Source: Heterohyrax brucei
Lineage: Eukaryota; Chordata; Mammalia; Hyracoidea; Procaviidae
Reading direction: 5' to 3'
Length of the DNA: 64,000 bases
Assembly: GCA_028571685.1 (NCBI GenBank)
Contig: CM053141.1
Location: 1,426,001-1,490,000, forward strand
The translations under genes were made by a program, and so were the position numbers. The notes under the pieces are model-generated. The model saw nothing but the letters and a program-made list of their open reading frames with translations. It made no database searches and had not been told where the DNA came from. Shown one piece after another: positions 61,780 to 64,000 of this stretch (its first letter is position 1; each line of letters starts with the position of its first letter).

Positions 61780-62155
61780 AACTTGGCAGGTCCAGATATG
61801 TGTCGGGATGATGGTGCAGACAGAGTGCTCCTTGCAACGAAGGCAGCGAGACTCTGTCTCAGGTTCTTTGGACTGATGTTCAGGAGGGACCAGTCCTTGG
61901 AGACAGACATCATACTTCACAAGACAGAGGGTCTGCAAAAGAGGGGAGAATGCCAAATGAGCTGGATGGACAGTGGGCTCAAATGCCCGGTCACAAGGCT
62001 GGCATGGGGTGGGCAGTGTTTGGTTCCTTTGCACACGGGGACACCGTGAGTCTGAAAGGTCTGTGTCCAACAACACACAGCAACACCAGTCAGGCAGCCT
62101 GTGGTGCTATGTGGCTTGTGTCCTGCTGCGATGCCGGGGGTCCTGCACGTGGTCA
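61780..62155 (+). mobile_element. RTE LINE 3' end followed by an RTE 5' scrap
   Basis: 61780-62092 is the forward RTE end: 'cagagtgctccttgcaacga', 'actgatgttcaggagggacc', 'agtccttggagacagacatc', to 'caacacacagcaacacc'. Immediately after, 'cagtcaggcagcctgtggtg' and 'gtgtcctgctgcgatgccgg' resemble the RTE 5' start. 61175-61779 before it is unassigned. Confidence 0.8.
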
Positions 62156-62937
62156 CCAGGACAATGTCCACTCCCTGACAGCAGGTGTTCCTCGGGTCTG
62201 GATTAGCCACGGGCCACGTGGTACCCAGCTGAATCAGTCACTGTGGAGAACTGGGTTTATGCGGGAGTTCTCATAATATTTGAAACATTACCTGAAAAGT
62301 ATCTGAAATGTTCTGGGCAATCGGACAGTGACAGAAAACAACACCCGTGTCCCTCCAGCAGCTTCTCTTGAGTTCTTTCCACGGGGAAGGCCCGATGCCA
62401 GGCTCACAGGGGGGTCAGGGGTGTCCTCTACCCTAGATTGTCTGTCTGGAGTTCTGATGGCCTGGCATGAGGGAGCGAGATGAGGGGAGAGGCTCCAGGG
62501 CCCAGGAAGGCATGTCAGGGGCAGTGCCAGCCCAGCAGCGGGTGAGGGTCTGGGTCTCGCAGCCGGCACCTGGTGTTCCCAAGGCCTCCACTTAAAGCCC
62601 CAGGCATCGCGTGCCCTTACAGAAGGGTTTCAGTGGTGACCAGGCCAGAGCACAGCTGACAGGTGGAGTTACGGGTGGTCTGATCATAACGAGCACCAGG
62701 AAGTTTCAGGACAAGGAGCGTCATTTCTTTGAGTCCGTAAGGCAGCACCTGGCGGTCTGATTATTACCGTCTGTCTCTTGTTTTAGTCCTCCAACTTAAT
62801 TAATAAATTATTTCCTCCTGTGCCAGCATTAAACTATTCAATTAATCTACCTAGCTAATCTTTGGCTAGTGGCCTGAGGCTGGGAGGCATCCCCAGGTGA
62901 AATGCAATTTCTGGATATATTGGTATTTATCTGTTTT
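62156..62937. other. Unassigned; AT-rich island at 62755-62937
   Basis: 62156-62750 is neutral to GC-rich and unrecognised. 62755-62930 is AT-rich and repeat-free with TTAATTAA at 62796-62803 and further TAAT cores ('caattaatctacctag'). It is a candidate regulatory element. Confidence 0.38.
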
Positions 62938-63443
62938 TGTCAGCTAGGGCTGCTCTAACAGAAATACCACAGAGTGGGTGTCTTTAACAAAGGAAGGTTT
63001 ATTCTTACACAGTCTGGTAGGCTGCAGGTCCATATTCAGAGTAGCTTTCCCCTTGTCAGTTCTAGAGGAAAGTCTGTTACTGCGTCAGTCTTTGTCCGGG
63101 GAGCATCTTGGCTCAGGAACCTCAGATCTGAAGGGTGCACTCTTCTCCTGGTGCTGCTTGCCTGATGGTGTGAGGTTCCCAATTCTCAGCCTGCTTCTCT
63201 GTCTTTTTATCTCTCTCATAGGATGAAAGGATTAAGGGTGGGGAAAGCCATACTCCAGGGAAACTCCCTTTACAATGGAGCAGGGAGGTAATCTTATAAA
63301 TGGATTTACAGTCCCACTCTAGTCCTTTAACATACAGCACAGCAAAACCACAAAACGGAGGACAGTCACAAGACACTGGGAATCATGGCCCAGCCACGTG
63401 GCTACACATATTTTTGGAGGGGGACACAAGTCAATCCATGACA
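62938..63443 (-). mobile_element. MaLR-like LTR, complete, reverse
   Basis: Left end 'tgtcagctagggctgctcta', then 'acaaaggaaggtttattctt', 'acacagtctggtaggctgca', 'gtgaggttcccaattctcag', 'gggaaactccctttacaatg', 'gactgggaatcatggcc'-like sequence, and right end 'gacacaagtcaatccatgac'. It is the best-preserved copy of the family here at about 506 bp. No duplicated flank is evident. Confidence 0.93.
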
Positions 63444-64000
63444 ATCTGTGTTCGTGTATCCTCTTCCAGTTTTAGACAAACTCCCCAAGCTGCTGTAAGG
63501 ACAGGGGAAGGAGAATAGCCCAAGATCGCCCGGGAACACCTGAGGGGGCGTCTAGTTCTGGCCGCTTCTGCTGCCAGAGTGATAGGTGGGGAGAGGTTAT
63601 AATAAAGGCCTTGGTTTTTAAGTTATTGTTATTGCTGAAAACAGAGCTTGAGCAATGGGCTTTCTCCGACAAGGAAACAAGGATGAGAATTAGAAGTTGG
63701 GGTATCCGGATCTCTCTTTTTGGCGTGATCAGCTATGGGGAACCCTTCCTCTAATCCAGCTCCTGGGAACCATCTAGAAAATAAAAGTTAAACAGCTGGC
63801 CAAGAATTGACCTGTTCTGTCTGTGTGCCTATTACTGTACCGTGGGAACTCGGAGTTACAGAAACCTCCCAGGAAAAACTGCAGGAAATTCTTGTTTTTT
63901 TAAGGCCATGATACTGCAAGAAAATGCATAGTATGCCTGGAGACAGAAATAGACACACATTTAAAGTCCCTTCTGTTGGCCTAGAGAAAAAGACTACATC
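63444..64000. other. Unassigned sequence to the window end
   Basis: Neutral to AT-rich DNA with no recognised repeat. 'gaaaataaaagttaa' at about 63775 is AATAAA-like but isolated. No frame or splice pair of note. Confidence 0.4.

Noticed and set aside
1-64000. CRISPR array, operon, phage or other prokaryotic system
   Set aside because: All recognisable content is mammalian repeat DNA; the tandem arrays lack the repeat-spacer pattern and there are no compact co-directional genes.
1-64000. tRNA, rRNA or other structured RNA genes
   Set aside because: The only tRNA-like segments are the heads of SINEs, which are diverged and attached to RTE-like bodies and tails.

Overview
This is mammalian nuclear DNA, very probably from an afrotherian and most likely from the elephant/hyrax/sea cow group. 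The evidence is the repeat content. The window is packed with (i) tRNA-derived SINEs of the AfroSINE type, recognisable by the head 'aaccctggtggc', the body 'gttcgaatccaccag' and the tail 'tatagggtcgctatgagtc', (ii) RTE-clade LINEs whose 3' ends carry nearly the same tail, (iii) MaLR-like LTRs of roughly 485-550 bp, and (iv) older mammal-wide repeats (L1, MLT1, MER5A, MIR, L2). These families were recognised from memory, without a database search. There are no operons, phage, CRISPR arrays or bacterial-type genes. No protein-coding gene can be securely identified. The open frames are repeat-derived, or chance frames in GC-rich DNA, apart from two candidate exons given at low confidence (37467-37533 on +, 60910-61174 on -).

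Layout. 1-5170 holds an L1 ORF2 fragment, an AfroSINE, two RTE fragments in opposite orientation and an MLT1 LTR. 5171-6334 is AT-rich unique sequence followed by an AC-rich simple repeat. 6335-12212 holds the two longest RTE reverse-transcriptase fragments (6335-7438 on +, 9168-10250 on -), an LTR, an internally deleted RTE and an old L1. 12213-24600 is GC-rich and mostly unique, with scattered LTR, SINE and RTE pieces, a retroinsertion with a perfect 16-bp target-site duplication (16045-16589), a three-unit minisatellite and a CpG-rich block (21545-21945). 24600-31100 is unique sequence plus a MaLR internal region with its LTR, apparently nested in another MaLR copy. 31100-38750 is a dense patchwork of RTE, SINE and old L1, with a low-GC stretch (35200-36290) that may be retroviral. 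38750-51720 carries several LTRs, a 12-bp and a 38-bp tandem array, two further internally deleted RTEs, and a pair of homologous repeats about 3.4 kb apart. 51720-64000 contains AT-rich islands that look like conserved non-coding DNA, a full-length tRNA/RTE SINE, one LTR inserted in another with a clean 5-bp duplication, and the second candidate exon.

How the parts work together. The RTE LINE is the likely enzyme source for both SINE types and for a shortened RTE derivative, since all share its 3' tail. At least three copies of the shortened derivative (11073, 43598, 49153) join the RTE 5' region to its 3' end at what looks like the same point, as expected of a non-autonomous family that spread after one deletion. 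L1 explains the insertion at 16045. Nested insertions at 34493, 38320, 40410, 59758 and 60160 give a relative age order. High GC, many short degenerate tandem arrays and few genes suggest a gene-poor, possibly subtelomeric or rapidly recombining region. The AT-rich islands carrying TTAATTAA palindromes are the best candidates for function. Element boundaries are by eye and may be off by 10-30 bp unless a duplication is stated.
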